From Hoplostethus atlanticus (Eukaryota; Chordata; Actinopteri; Trachichthyiformes; Trachichthyidae), in assembly GCA_034670405.1 (NCBI GenBank), contig JAXDDX010000004.1:3516001-3580000 (forward strand): a DNA stretch of 64,000 bases, given 5' to 3'. Numbering within the stretch: the stretch's first letter is position 1; each line of letters begins with the position of its first letter. The notes beneath the pieces are model-generated. The model saw only the letters and a list, made by a program, of their open reading frames with translations, was not told the DNA's origin and ran no database searches. The position numbers and the translations under genes were made by a program. Below are positions 26,783 to 37,100 of this stretch, in pieces.

Positions 26783-29455
26783 AGAGGTTTGACCTGACAT
26801 CTGTTCCCAGGATCGACAGAAAGAAAGACAAGGCAGAGAGGAAGATTCTGGACAGCCAGGAGAGGGCATTCTGGGATGTCCATCGCCCAGTGGTGAGTTG
26901 GGACTGATGTGAGGTTGAAATGGGAAAAGAGAGAGAGAGGGAGAGAGACATAAATGAATACAGATGTAGCAATGATGTGAAAATAAAGAAGTGGACATGA
27001 AAGAAAGCCTGTTCAGCAGAAAGGCCTGTTTTGTTGTTGGTGGCCGAATCAGATTTGGTGCCAGTCCGTTTGCAGCCTTTGTGACTGTGGCATCGCTGAA
27101 TGGAGGAACAGCGTTGCATTGTGTGGCCAGGGCAGGCTGCTGAAACACCGTCATCTGACCCAGAAACACTCCCCTCTCTCTCCCTCTCCCAGCCAGGCTG
27201 TGTCAACACGACAGAGATGGACATCCGCAAGTGCCGGAGGGAGAGGAATCCACACAGGGTAAAAAAGGTAAGGCGGTAGAGGAGAGACGTGATAGCTCTG
27301 ATTGCAGTACAGATGATTTGTCCAACACAGCTCTAACAAGTGGCATCATTCATGTCAACCAAGAACTTCAATTATCTACTATCTTTTTAAAAAAAAAAGC
27401 ACCATATTAAGTTATAATGTTTTGATTTTGTACTGTCAATCATCGTGGAAGAGTAGGTGTCAAAACAAATATTTGCAATTTTCCGGTTCAAGAGTTGGAG
27501 ATCCAAGAGACAGGCTAAATGATTTTAAGTGCAGTAACATCAACACATTTCCCTCCTCCCCTGTCCAGTCGGTGTACGGGGTACCAGACGACAGCCACAG
27601 CCAGCCGAGCCCCGCCCACATCACCTCCCAGCCGGCCAGGAAGCCCACCAAAGAGGACGTTCAGAAGGAGGTAACTCATGGTGTCACAGTCCTCTTGTGA
27701 TAGGTCATTAGTGAGACTGCCACCATTACCGCCTCTCATCCATCATAATGACAGCCGGGGGGAGGGAGGGAGAGGGGGGGGGGAACGCTGACTGATGAGC
27801 CATTACCTTATTTAGCTCGCTCATTACTCTCCATCAGATCACCTTCTTGAACATCCAGCTGGATCGACACTGTATGAAGGTGTCCAAGGTGGCCTGACAG
27901 TCTGATGGGCTACACGGAGCAGTTTGTGGAGTATGACCCCTTCGTGTCGGCCACCGAACCGTCCAACCCCTGGCTCAGCGACGACACCGCCTTCTGGGAC
28001 CTGGAGGCAAGGTGAGGTGGGAGGGGGGTGGGTAGCAAACGCTGAGGTCAGGTAGAGTCTGGAGGCCTCGGGGTGCTGTTGGTTCAATTAGGGAGGGGCT
28101 CTGTCTGTTTGCATCACCTCTCAAATGTACACTAATGATAGCAGACTGAATGCTGACTCACCGGTCTCGCTCCACTCTAATGTACGTATTCTATTCTATT
28201 CTACTCTGTGACGGGAGCAGTCGTGACCCCAGCCAGCAGCGTGTGAAGAAGTGGGGCTTCTCTCTGGAGGAGGCTCTGAAGGACCCGGCGGGACGAGACC
28301 AGTTCCTCAAGTTCCTGGAGTCCGAGTTCAGCTCAGAGAACCTACGGTGAGACACCAGAGTAGCTATCAGGGTATCTCTTTTCTCTTTCTGAGGGCAGTC
28401 CGCTCACTTTTAGCGTTTCTATTCTTTATTTAGACGGTGGGGAAAGTAGAACGGGAGACAGACAGGATTCGAGGGCATACATGTGGTTCTAGAGAAAGGG
28501 GGGGGCTGAACTGCTCCACTGTCTCTGAGGATTTCTAACGTAGCTATTGCAATCCGGCCCCGCTTCATTTTTTGGCCGATGGCTGACCAGATATCATGTG
28601 CGCCACCGACGCGTGTTTGTCTGTGTGCCCAGGTTCTGGTTGGCAGTGCAGGAGCTGAAGCGACGGCCGCTCCAGGAAGTGGCCTCCAGGGCCCAGGAGA
28701 TCTGGCAGGAGTTCCTGGCCGAGGGAGCGCCGAGCTCCATCAACCTGGACTCCCACAGCTACGAGCGCACCAGCCAGAACCTCAAAGACCCCGGACGATA
28801 CAGCTTCGAGGACGCTCAGGTGGACAGCTGCAGTTGTTTTCGTCAGTGGGATTCAGATGCCCATGCATGTTCACACAAACCTGCATCAGCATGAGACAAA
28901 CACACACACACAGGACATCTTTACCCAGTAATGTAGTGGTAAATAACAACCCTATCCTCATGTAACTGCCCGTTTGATAGTTCTTATATTTATAGTCTAC
29001 CCCGGTCACTCTCTCGCTCAACGATGAAAAACCTCCACCCCGCTCACAAGTAGATGAAAGGGGGACGGGCAAATAGAAAGTAAGCGGAGGCGAGAAAGAA
29101 TGCGGGAGCCTGTTCTCGCCGGGGCCTAATGATGCGAGTAATGTCCCTGAGTAGGCTGGTCGATCGGCGCACCGAGGATTCCTCGTGTCCAGAGTGTGTT
29201 TGTGTTGTGTGAAGGGGGGCTGCCTCTTTCTGGCAGGGCATTACTCAACCCTTTCTCCCAGGACTCCTCCTCCTCTCATGTTAGCATGCCTGGTTGAGAT
29301 CAACCGGCCTCCAACGCACACAAACACACACACACTGACCACTATTGCATAACCGCCATCATGTCCCCATCCCCCACGACACCCCCCGTCTCTCACCCGT
29401 TCCCTTTATTTCTCTCTTTATTCCCATTTGTCATTTGTAACCCCCAGGCTGACCC

Positions 29456-29517
<62 letters not shown>

Positions 29518-30550
29518 ACCAGTCCTATCTTTCTATTCCAGGAGCACATCTTCAAGCTAATGAAAAGTGACAGCTATGCACGCTTCTTGCGATCCAACAT
29601 CTACCAAGACCTCCTGCTAGCCAGAAAAAAGGTGAGCTTGCACTCCCCGACCCTCACGTCACCGCCACTCTTTGCATGTCTTCCTCGCTCTCATTTCATT
29701 TCTCCTAATGCTCGACTCTTTGCTATTACTTTAGTTGAAAGCCAAGATCAATATGCCTGTTAATCTGAAATACTCTGGGTTCAATATATAGCATACAGTC
29801 AGAATTGATTGCATTCAGTGACCTTGACTAAGACCTAGAGTATCTGTGTGGTTTTCACACCTGCACAGCAAAGCAAACACTCAACATTTACAGTTGTAAT
29901 ATGGAGCTTTTCAGCGAATCACGTCTACCTCTATTCATGCTAGCCTTTCTGTCCTTCCTGTTTGGACACTACTCCCCCTGCTGGCCTGTCACTGACTTCA
30001 TTCCATTTCCCAAACTGCAACCCACCACGCTGTCCCTGGCCCCCGTGTGGACAACGCCTTGTCCCCTTTTCCTCACTATCTACATCACTCCCGACCCCAT
30101 CGCCACCCTGACCTGACCCAAACCCTCACCCTGCTTCCCCCCCCAAACAGCAGCCAGCAGACACTGAACAGGGCCGCCGCACCTCCCTGGAGAAGTTCAC
30201 CCGCAGTGTGGTAAGTCATCTGGAGCTGGGGCTGCCCACACCACAAACCACACTGGATGGCTCACTACCGGTGGCTTTTGCAACTATAACCATATTACAC
30301 TCTATTATGGTCCATCATACCTGTAATAGAATGTGTAATTGTGAAGATGATAAAATGATGGTCATGTGAATGGTTGCAAAACAAACATGCCAGATAAAAA
30401 AAAAAGCTCCTGCTGAGATTCTGTGTGATTCACGTACTTTATGTCGTTTCTACATCTCAGGCCGGTAATGCTGTGTTTTCATCTTGATTGACTTTACAGG
30501 GCAAGTCATTGACGGGCAAGCGCCTGACAGGGCTGATGCAGTCATCCTGA
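2500..30550 (+). CDS. rgs6: Regulator of G-protein signalling 6 (R7 family), 16 coding exons, with a frameshift in exon 11
   Basis: GTPase-activating protein for Galpha-i/o; R7 RGS proteins work as obligate dimers with Gbeta5 at membranes. Exons: 2500-2583, 21741-21840, 22784-22834, 22957-23063, 24286-24337, 24805-24869, 25746-25822, 26811-26892, 27193-27267, 27569-27670, 27838-28011, 28221-28346, 28633-28819, 29542-29631, 30151-30210, 30500-30550. Joined, they give about 493 aa (human about 490) once one extra base at 27895 is discounted. Order: N-terminus ending NMIVYRK, DEP domain (about 33-108), R7 homology region (about 115-255), Ggamma-like domain (about 266-325, with NPW at 308-310), RGS domain (about 337-452, with SENLRFWLAVQ), and a C-terminus ending GLMQSS. 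The [16 protein letters not shown] exon plus [16 protein letters not shown] marks RGS6 rather than RGS7, 9 or 11. All introns are GT-AG except the first (GC-AG). As written, the reading frame stops after residue 284, removing Gbeta5 binding and the RGS domain. Confidence 0.95.
4323..4351. repeat. (TG)n microsatellite
   Basis: About 14 TG units in rgs6 intron 1. Confidence 0.95.
5413..5451. repeat. (AAGA)n microsatellite
   Basis: About nine tetranucleotide units in rgs6 intron 1. Confidence 0.95.
5571..5646. repeat. Compound (TG)n with a (GTGTGC)n core
   Basis: A TG run interrupted by five or six regular GTGTGC hexamers, then TG again. Confidence 0.95.
7600..7631. repeat. (TG)n microsatellite
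   Basis: About 16 TG units in rgs6 intron 1. Confidence 0.9.
8290..9130 (-). mobile_element. Degenerate non-LTR (LINE) retrotransposon fragment
   Basis: Read on the - strand with broken frames, it shows the end of an APE-type endonuclease domain and the following linker: VTAGDF, then [19 protein letters not shown], then [18 protein letters not shown] and [11 protein letters not shown]. This order is typical of fish LINEs of the Rex1/L2 kind. Many stops and shifts; no reverse transcriptase seen. An old relic inside rgs6 intron 1, antisense to the gene. Confidence 0.65.
12630..12945 (+). repeat. Interspersed repeat of teleost type (copy 1)
   Basis: Contains tttatttgtgtagcccttaa, then ctcaaagggcttcacag, ccagccttggaccctcac, agaaaccttgggagggg and cgtgcaatagatgcc. 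I recall this text as a widespread fish repeat. A shorter related copy is at 40797-41030. Class unknown. Confidence 0.55.
17962..18018. repeat. (TG)n followed by a G-run
   Basis: About 22 TG units followed by a nearly pure G-run, in rgs6 intron 1. Confidence 0.9.
18978..18996 (+). promoter_or_regulatory. Weak CTCF-like motif in rgs6 intron 1
   Basis: Contains GGCGAGGGGGCAAA with the AGGGGGC core but poor flanks. Low weight. Confidence 0.2.
21741..21840 (+). CDS. rgs6: rgs6 coding exon 2 (start of DEP domain)
   Basis: Acceptor ctccccacag, donor G/gtcggt (weak). Encodes [15 protein letters not shown] and then [15 protein letters not shown], the first helix of the DEP domain, which in R7 proteins contacts membrane anchors of the R7BP/R9AP type. 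100 nt, phase 0 to 1. Confidence 0.95.
22237..22352. repeat. (TG)n and (CT)n tracts
   Basis: A TG run (to about 22275) and an 18-unit CT run (22317-22352), in rgs6 intron 2. Confidence 0.9.
22784..22834 (+). CDS. rgs6: rgs6 coding exon 3 (DEP domain)
   Basis: Acceptor gactaccag, donor gtatgc. Encodes [16 protein letters not shown], the core DEP motif. 51 nt, phase 1 to 1. Confidence 0.95.
22957..23063 (+). CDS. rgs6: rgs6 coding exon 4 (DEP domain)
   Basis: Acceptor cttttcaacag, donor gtatag. Encodes [20 protein letters not shown] and on to DGTLYRFQ, completing the DEP fold. 107 nt, ends in phase 0. Confidence 0.95.
24286..24337 (+). CDS. rgs6: rgs6 coding exon 5
   Basis: Acceptor ctcctcaccag, donor gtgagt. 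Encodes [17 protein letters not shown], the conserved link from DEP to the R7 homology region. 52 nt, phase 0 to 1. Confidence 0.95.
24765..24803. repeat. (CT)n tract forming the exon 6 polypyrimidine tract
   Basis: About 19 CT units that run directly into the acceptor AG of rgs6 exon 6. Confidence 0.95.
24805..24869 (+). CDS. rgs6: rgs6 coding exon 6
   Basis: Encodes [20 protein letters not shown] then EA. The acceptor is the end of a (CT)n microsatellite (ctctctag); donor gtaagt. 65 nt, ends in phase 0. Confidence 0.95.
25746..25822 (+). CDS. rgs6: rgs6 coding exon 7 (R7 homology region)
   Basis: Acceptor ttgttttag, donor gtgagt. Encodes [20 protein letters not shown] and AEAQV. 77 nt, phase 0 to 2; the split lysine codon AA/G is completed by exon 8. 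Confidence 0.95.
26740..26778. repeat. (TG)n microsatellite next to rgs6 exon 8
   Basis: About 19 TG units ending 32 nt before exon 8. Confidence 0.95.
26811..26892 (+). CDS. rgs6: rgs6 coding exon 8
   Basis: Acceptor ctgttcccag, donor gtgagt. Encodes [20 protein letters not shown] then WDVHRPV. A (TG)n tract ends 32 nt upstream of the exon. 82 nt. Confidence 0.95.
27193..27267 (+). CDS. rgs6: rgs6 coding exon 9
   Basis: Acceptor ctctcccag, donor gtaagg. Encodes [20 protein letters not shown] and HRVKK. 75 nt, phase 0. Confidence 0.95.
27569..27670 (+). CDS. rgs6: rgs6 coding exon 10
   Basis: Acceptor ctgtccag, donor gtaact. Encodes [20 protein letters not shown] and then [11 protein letters not shown], the linker before the Ggamma-like domain. 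102 nt, phase 0. Confidence 0.93.
27838..28011 (+). CDS. rgs6: rgs6 coding exon 11 (Ggamma-like domain), frameshifted
   Basis: Encodes [19 protein letters not shown], then in the frame one base later [16 protein letters not shown] and [18 protein letters not shown]. These two blocks are contiguous in R7 proteins. The junction reads GCC-T-GAC: an extra T (27895) makes an immediate TGA (27895-27897). The exon is 174 nt, while flanking phases need 173. The extra base is not in a homopolymer. Donor gtgagg. Confidence 0.9.
28221..28346 (+). CDS. rgs6: rgs6 coding exon 12 (start of RGS domain)
   Basis: Acceptor acgggagcag, donor gtgaga. Encodes [20 protein letters not shown], then [18 protein letters not shown], the first RGS helices. 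126 nt. Confidence 0.95.
28633..28819 (+). CDS. rgs6: rgs6 coding exon 13 (RGS domain core)
   Basis: Acceptor gtgcccag, donor gtggac (weak). Encodes [40 protein letters not shown] and GRYSFEDAQ, the central GAP surface. 187 nt, ends in phase 0. Confidence 0.95.
29458..29514. repeat. (CT)n(CA)n compound microsatellite next to rgs6 exon 14
   Basis: About 16 CT units followed by about 12 CA units, ending 27 nt before exon 14. Confidence 0.95.
29542..29631 (+). CDS. rgs6: rgs6 coding exon 14 (end of RGS domain)
   Basis: Acceptor tctattccag, donor gtgagc. Encodes [20 protein letters not shown] and [11 protein letters not shown] (CT)n(CA)n compound microsatellite ends about 27 nt upstream. 90 nt, phase 0. 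Confidence 0.95.
30151..30210 (+). CDS. rgs6: rgs6 coding exon 15 (RGS6-type C-terminal exon)
   Basis: Encodes [20 protein letters not shown]. The acceptor is a tandem cagcag (NAGNAG), so the exon may also start at 30154 and lose the first Q. Donor gtaagt. Exons of this type are skipped in some RGS6 isoforms; skipping here keeps the frame (60 nt). Confidence 0.9.
30500..30550 (+). CDS. rgs6: rgs6 coding exon 16 (C-terminus and stop)
   Basis: Acceptor gactttacag. Encodes [16 protein letters not shown] and TGA (30548-30550), which matches the human RGS6 long-isoform tail I recall. Confidence 0.93.
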   Translation, partial: GKSLTGKRLTGLMQSS

Positions 30551-32900
30551 CATAGCCTGGGCTGGAGGGGTCTAGCCAGACCCCCGTGGAGGGGTGACCG
30601 CCACACGGGGGCAGGGGCAGGGACTGGGGCAGGGACAGGCATGGTAGAGCTGGGCTGGGTGTGGAGGCTCTCAGACATTGCCCGAGGGACTGCTGCCATA
30701 CTGGGAGGGTAGCACTGGGCCTGCTGGGGTTAATACCCCCCCACGGAACCACTGAGGACAGGACGATGTTGACAAGGGGAACCTCAGCCAACGCACCACA
30801 TGACATGCAGCGTTCAGTACAAGCACATTCAGACCAGGGCTGCCCCCCTCTTCGTCTATTAGTTGACAAGTTGGTTGTTAGGGTCTTAGTCGACCAAGTT
30901 GATCAGTCTATATTAATGGTTTTATTTTGTTTTATATAAGTATTTTTTTGGGGGGAAAATTAAAAGCACATCTCTGGTAATGCAACAACATTCACCGAAA
31001 GATTTCTTGTCATCTAAAGGTAATTTGGCATGATTGCAAACACGAAGGAAGACAATAATAAAAGAGCAATTTCACGGACTATTGGATGAGTCGACAAATC
31101 CTAAAACAGTTGGAGGCGGTCCTAAATCAGACACACCTGGTTATAAACAAGGAGAGAGGCACCGATACACACACAGATCTACTCTACTCTGTACTCATAA
31201 GGCAGCCAGCAATAAAGACAACAGGAGACCACTTTGGTTAGATATTTATCCAATCTCTTTTTATATCCTTGGAATTTATATCATATCTTGTTTCCTATGA
31301 AGCACATAATATATGTCAGTTAAATAACGAGCATCATTTTTGGCAGTGACCAAGAGTATATTTCTGTTTTCCCATACATTATAATTATTGCAGTCTGCAG
31401 AATCGATTTTTTTGAGGGTATAATTTTTCATGCTTCATTACATTCCAATATCTGGCATAAGGGCTTAATGTAGCATCGACAATGCATCGTTGCATGTTTC
31501 CTCAAAATGTCTTTGTGGAGAATTAATGTTTCGTTTCTACAATAGTGCTTTGTAACCAGGATGGCGTGAGGACAGACTAAAACACACTTTGGTAAATTAG
31601 TAACCGATTACACACCTTAGAGGCTTGACTACCCACAAATAGTTTTCAGGCTGTACACACACACACACACACGTGAAATTTGTCTTTCCCAATAAAGAAA
31701 CGTCGGTGTGAAGAGCTGAGAGGGTTTAAAACGCAGTGCCTCTAGGTTATCTCAGTCCTATTGTTTGAATCAAAGTGGTTTGAGATTTAATTTCATACTG
31801 TGCGTGGTCATAAACATTCTGTGTGAATGTCACTTTAAATCAAGTCACGTAGGAAGTGGCGTCCACATGCTTTTTGGGCTCCAAGTACAGTCTACTGTTC
31901 AAAGCTGCCAGTGCCACGGGCCCATCTAGTGGTGGGTAAACCACAAGACCGTTACGAGTGTTTTGTCAAAACTCGTCACTCTCCAATCAAAGGGAGAGAA
32001 TACAAGGCCTGCTGCCCAATACGGGAAGTTCATTTTTGTTTCGTTGCTTTTGTATTGCATGACTATCTCATCCTTCATTTTTTTTAAACGATGAAACATA
32101 GCCATTCTTTTTGAGGAAAATGTACGTCATAACTCTTCACTGAATAACCTTCATGTGTTTTAATGACTATTGGTGAAACTGTGCATGTTTGTTAGAGAGT
32201 GATGGAGTGCTCGCATAGGGGAAGACAACTGGTTTCAGCCACTCAGCAAGTTTCTGGACTCTCTGAAAAGACAGGAGGCGGACAGGGGAAAAGCCCTTTA
32301 ACTACTGAATTGGAGCGACACTCTTGTGAATGGACATCAAACCCGCGGAATGCATTCGTTTTCGACCCATCATGGCCTCATACTGAACGTGGGATGGAGA
32401 AGAGCCTCTGCTTCATTCTTCTTGGATGGACAGGAAGTGCTTGGACTGAGGAGATTTTAGCCTCACAGCTCCCCAACTGCCAGTGACTGCTACAGTGACA
32501 TCAGACTACACGGCAAATTGAATGAAAGTATCTATTCCAGACTATTATTTTCTATTAGAGTCATGCACTGTACAGGTCATATTTATTACCATTATTATTA
32601 TTAACAGAAACCAATAACCTTGATTATAAGGTAGAGAGAGATGATGAATTCATCCAGTCGATGTACCGAATATTACTCTCTGCACAAACACAATGACACT
32701 ATGTACAGAGTGCATTGTAGATATAAATTGGCTCTATAGATTTTCATTATCCAAAAGCACATTCTATGGTATGGGCACAGTACTATGCATGTAATCCAGG
32801 GCATTTTGTGCTTTTAGTTTCTCAATCAGCAAAATAACTACTGGCACTCTAAAACACTCAAGCACCTGCTATCTTATTATGGGTACCAAATAATAAAACC
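30551..32900 (+). other. rgs6: Probable rgs6 3' untranslated region
   Basis: AT-rich sequence after the stop with no supported open frame. AATAAA occurs at 31211, 31691 and 32892. I take the last as the likely distal end because the next sequence looks intergenic. A stretch starting near 30832 resembles a degenerate fish transposon terminus. Boundaries are inferred. Confidence 0.45.
32892..32897 (+). terminator. rgs6: Candidate rgs6 polyadenylation signal
   Basis: AATAAA on the + strand, 2.3 kb after the stop codon. Two nearer AATAAA copies (31211-31216, 31691-31696) could be proximal sites. Not confirmed by any transcript. Confidence 0.35.
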
Positions 32901-34165
32901 TCTGGACCTGTCTGCTCTGCGCCCCTCATTGATGCTTACTCTTCTTTAGGCCGAGACCTTCCCAGTGCCGATGTCCTCAACAGGCGCTCATGGAAAGCGT
33001 CAATGCTTTTATCGGGTGTATTAGGAGACAAAGCTGCCGAACGGTTAAGTGCAAATGGAAATCCTAACAATGGCATATGGAGAGAAGAGTGTGAGGTTTT
33101 GATGTTGATTGTGTATGGTTGACATTCGCCAAAGGTCCAGAGAACTCAGCCACAAACAGGTCCAACACTTCACACAGGAGATGACATTAGGGCACACTAA
33201 TGACGACTGATCATTTCTGTCCTTAAGAATCAGTCAAGTATTAGTGTCAGTCCCAGTAACAATAAGCGAATGTGACGGTAGACACTGCCACACTGGATCA
33301 GCAAATACTGCAACTAACAAAACTCCACTGTACCACCAGTTAAAGGCAACCACATGCCACATGAAGGCATCTATCTTATTTCTGAGCTATATTTCCATTC
33401 TTTGGCCCCACATGGTGCTTTAGGCTGCTTTAGCATGTCTTGACAATGTATTTATTCCACTACTAATGCATCCTTTCCAGGTTGTTGCTCTGTTCCAGCA
33501 TCTTTCTACTACGATTCTTCTTAGTAGTGATTTGACACATTTAAAAGCATCCATGTGAAACCTGCTTTCCCATGCCATCCAACAAGTTTACTTATGGTAC
33601 CATCTGTCTTCATCCTGTCACCTTGACTTTGGCTCTCAACTGTCTTCCCTTTTTTGGAAACCCCAAACCTGTCTACTCCAGTTATTATTAGCACTCCTCA
33701 TTTTCACTGGTTTATTCTCATCTGATCTATCTAGGCCTACTTTCTGATCCACATTTCTTTTGTTCAGTAGCCCAAGGTCATTTCAGCGTAGGTTTCTGTC
33801 TGCTGATCTTCTCTGGCTGACCTCCCTGCATGTCACTAATAATACACATTCCTGCCTGACTCCATGTGTTGGTTTGCGACCAGCTTCAGCTTCTCAAGAG
33901 GTGCTGATCAATGCAAGGTCCCTGTGCTGGAACTTTTTCACCTCCACTTATGAGTTACCTTCCACTACTGATCTCACAAACTCAAGGGGTTTTCTTCCTC
34001 TATGCCTATTCATGGAGTTTAATTGGGTTGATCCAACCTATTGAACCAGTCTTGGATGCTACTGCTTATTAGCACATGCCCTTTCCCAGTAACGCCGACA
34101 GCAAGCTGTCCACGGTCTTTCTCACAGGAAACAAATAGCTTCAAGAATTACCAGGGCAAAGATTC
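32900..34165. other. Convergent spacer between rgs6 and dpf3
   Basis: No supported gene. A short + strand frame at 33760-34044 contains a LINE-like phrase (LINARSL), too weak to call firmly. The rest is unremarkable AT-rich spacer. Confidence 0.5.
33870..34060 (+). mobile_element. Possible LINE endonuclease-start fragment
   Basis: A + strand frame contains VLINARSLCWNFFTSTYELP, which resembles the LLNARSLxNK motif opening LINE endonuclease domains. No TETW motif or other support follows, so it may be chance. Confidence 0.25.
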
Positions 34166-37100
34166 ATTCTTTATTTTTTTTTCAGAACAATAAAAATAGT
34201 TTAATAACAAACAAAGACTTCATTCTCTCCGTTTGGACTTGTATTTACAGCTGAAGATGAAACAAACACCCAGTCATGTCCATTTCATCTCCTCTTGGCT
34301 CCGTTCCCACCCCGATTCTCCCTCTCTAACCCCGGTAGAGAGTTCCAGGGCCTATTGCTGTGTCTTTGACGAGGTATACAGGCTATTACATGATTGGTGA
34401 CACTTATTTCTAAGCGGACATCACTGACTTTGCATTAGGAGCTTTCGTTTGTTCAGAACTGCGCCAGATTAGACCTGTTCATATAAGGTAACGTTTAGAA
34501 GACTATGATTCATGACACATGCTTTCACTTACTGACGTGACTTTGGAAGCTAAAGACATGGATGACCCATATTACTGAGGAGACCACATAATTGATACAG
34601 AGAAGACAAGAGAATTGACTAGTCTCAGATCCAGTCCGGGAAATAAACTGTTACAGGGAGGGTGCCTGAGGGAACTCAATGTTGGTGGTATGAGCGCACA
34701 AGCACTTATGAAAGACATATGATTTAAGTACCCCTCTTCCCCACAGGATTAGCAGTTCTCTTCAAAAACGGAGCAACTATTACATCGCAGCTATACTGAA
34801 TAATCACATGGAAGGACACAGAAATCTTAAAAAGTATGTGCAACCTAAGGACCTAAAAGGCTTTTTGATACAGTACTTCAAGCGCCTACTAAACTTCATA
34901 AAGCAATCAGGCCTTCTAAAGCACTCAGTTTTAATGTCACAGATGACTTGGATTTATAGATTCAATTTCTTGCCAAGCGCGAGGCTCTGGGAGAAATCAT
35001 GACTGACTCGCAACAATTATATTTCTCAAATGCTTCTGAGAGGAATCTCAGTAGTCAGTCCCAATCTGACAGTGAAATGACAATTTCAAAAAGAAAGTGA
35101 AGAGGTTCTGAATGGAAATTGTAATGGCAGACAAATTAGTAGAGAGCAGACAGAGTAGAAGCTTGTTATTGCAATTTTTCCTTACAGCATGATACACTGG
35201 TTATGGTGGCAATGTAACTGCAACATCCCGATTCCCTCCTGAGAGCTGATTATAATGGGATCCTTGTGAGGCATTATTGTCTCTCCTTGCCAATTGAATA
35301 CAATCACATGAATCAGGGCTGAGTGGCTGAACAATCAACAGCAGAGTGAATGAAAGATGCCTGAGTAGTTGTGGCTATTGTGCACCTGATCAGGACAGAG
35401 TTATCAATACAGTCTGAACAAACCCAAGAAGTCAGAATCATACAAATATCAAACAAGTCTTTCAACAGTTCAAAAACATAGAAATATCATACAACAGAGA
35501 AAAGATGCAAAAATGAGCTAAATTATTATGACCCAATCAAGTCATAGTGAGATCAGCAGGGAAATACAGAGCAAAAGAGAGAAGGCAAGAAGGGGAAAGA
35601 CAGAATCTTAGAGTCCATGTCAGAGTATTAATACAGTAGTCCAGAGGTTTGCTTGTATTAGTGGTGGAGTTGAGCACCATCTCTATGGCTGGAGTCAGGG
35701 GTCACTGGTCCAATCAGGTTGGAGGGTCATGGCTGTCAGAGCTGGTTTCCAGTGCAGGGCGGCAGGCTGGCACAGTGATGAGAATAATGACGTCTTAGTG
35801 TCACATTAGATCACACAGACACAGAGCAGGCTGGGCCACAGGGCCCAAATGCAGCCCTTGGGCACAAACAGTCCAAAGGCCTGGCCTTTAGTGTTCCCAC
35901 AGTTCAGTGGAGCTCCAGCACAGTGCAGGAAGGATGAAATGAAGCTGGATCTACTCGCATTTCAAATGTTCAGAAGTGATCGATACATATTCTCAAGGGA
36001 GCAGTTGGTTAAATTAAGCCACAGGGCCTATGGAGGTGGTGGATGGCTACCCATCCATTTCAGTCAGTTATTCTAGGCCCAGTTCAGGAGGGGCATGAAG
36101 GCTCATCAGTTTTGAGGGTTAAACCCGGCTGGCCACTCCCACCCTTGGGGCCACATGCCATGGTGCTGGGTGCGCCTACATAACACAGACAACATGGGTT
36201 AGATTCACAGGCACTTCAGTTTGTTAGTCACTTGTTTGATTGCTGTTTGAGTTTTTGTTATTTTTGCATTTGTCAAGTGGATCCATGATTATGTTTGCCT
36301 GCAAAACCAAAGCGAGCTGTATCTTCTTGATAGGCAGATTACTGCAACAATGATGCATTTAACCAGACTCACATTGGCACACATCACCACTCAGAAAACT
36401 ATCCAGCTATTTACTTTGTTGTTACTAACACAGTATAACTCAAAGTGCACTAGCAGTCTGAATGGTGATCCATCAACAACAGTATTTGTTAAAAGACTAC
36501 ACCAACTTTTTGGGAAATTGTCCCATTGGTCAATTTACCCTTTATGTGACAACTCTGGATTAGTAAAAGGTCTATCTTCTTACGTTAGATAATGCTAGTT
36601 CTTACTGTATGCTAAGGTATTGCATGTGCACAGGACGGAGAAATCTACCAGAGACACAACAGATGATTTTGGTGGTTCTCCTGTCATAACATGTTAAAGG
36701 TAAGTTGACCAACGAACCAATTTCCCCAAAAGTCAGTGTAGTCCTTTAAAATGCTACATGAGAAGATTACTGCTGATGCTTACCTTTCATCTAACCAGTG
36801 TCCCATGTCTGTAAGAACTATATAGGCTTCTTCATCAAACTAATTTTCAGTGGCCTGTGGCAGTCCTTCCATCGGTTCCTTCATTTTCATACAAGTATAA
36901 TCCAGAGCTAGAGCAGAAGAGGAGACCTTCATAGTCACATTGACTACTGATCCAGAAACATCCAGTAGCTGAAGGATGGGTCTGTCATGACATTCAATCA
37001 TCTTCCAAACTCATCATCCATGCCTTTCAATTTAAGATAAATTGTTCAAATTTCCGTTTTCTCTGGCAAATCATCCAGAAGTGAGGAATAGAATTATATG

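Noticed and set aside
28565..28756. Open frame antisense to rgs6 exon 13
   Set aside because: Shadow of the coding exon in the opposite strand.
31905..31935. CTCF-like site CCACTAGATGG on the - strand
   Set aside because: A key core position is G instead of C; too weak to list.
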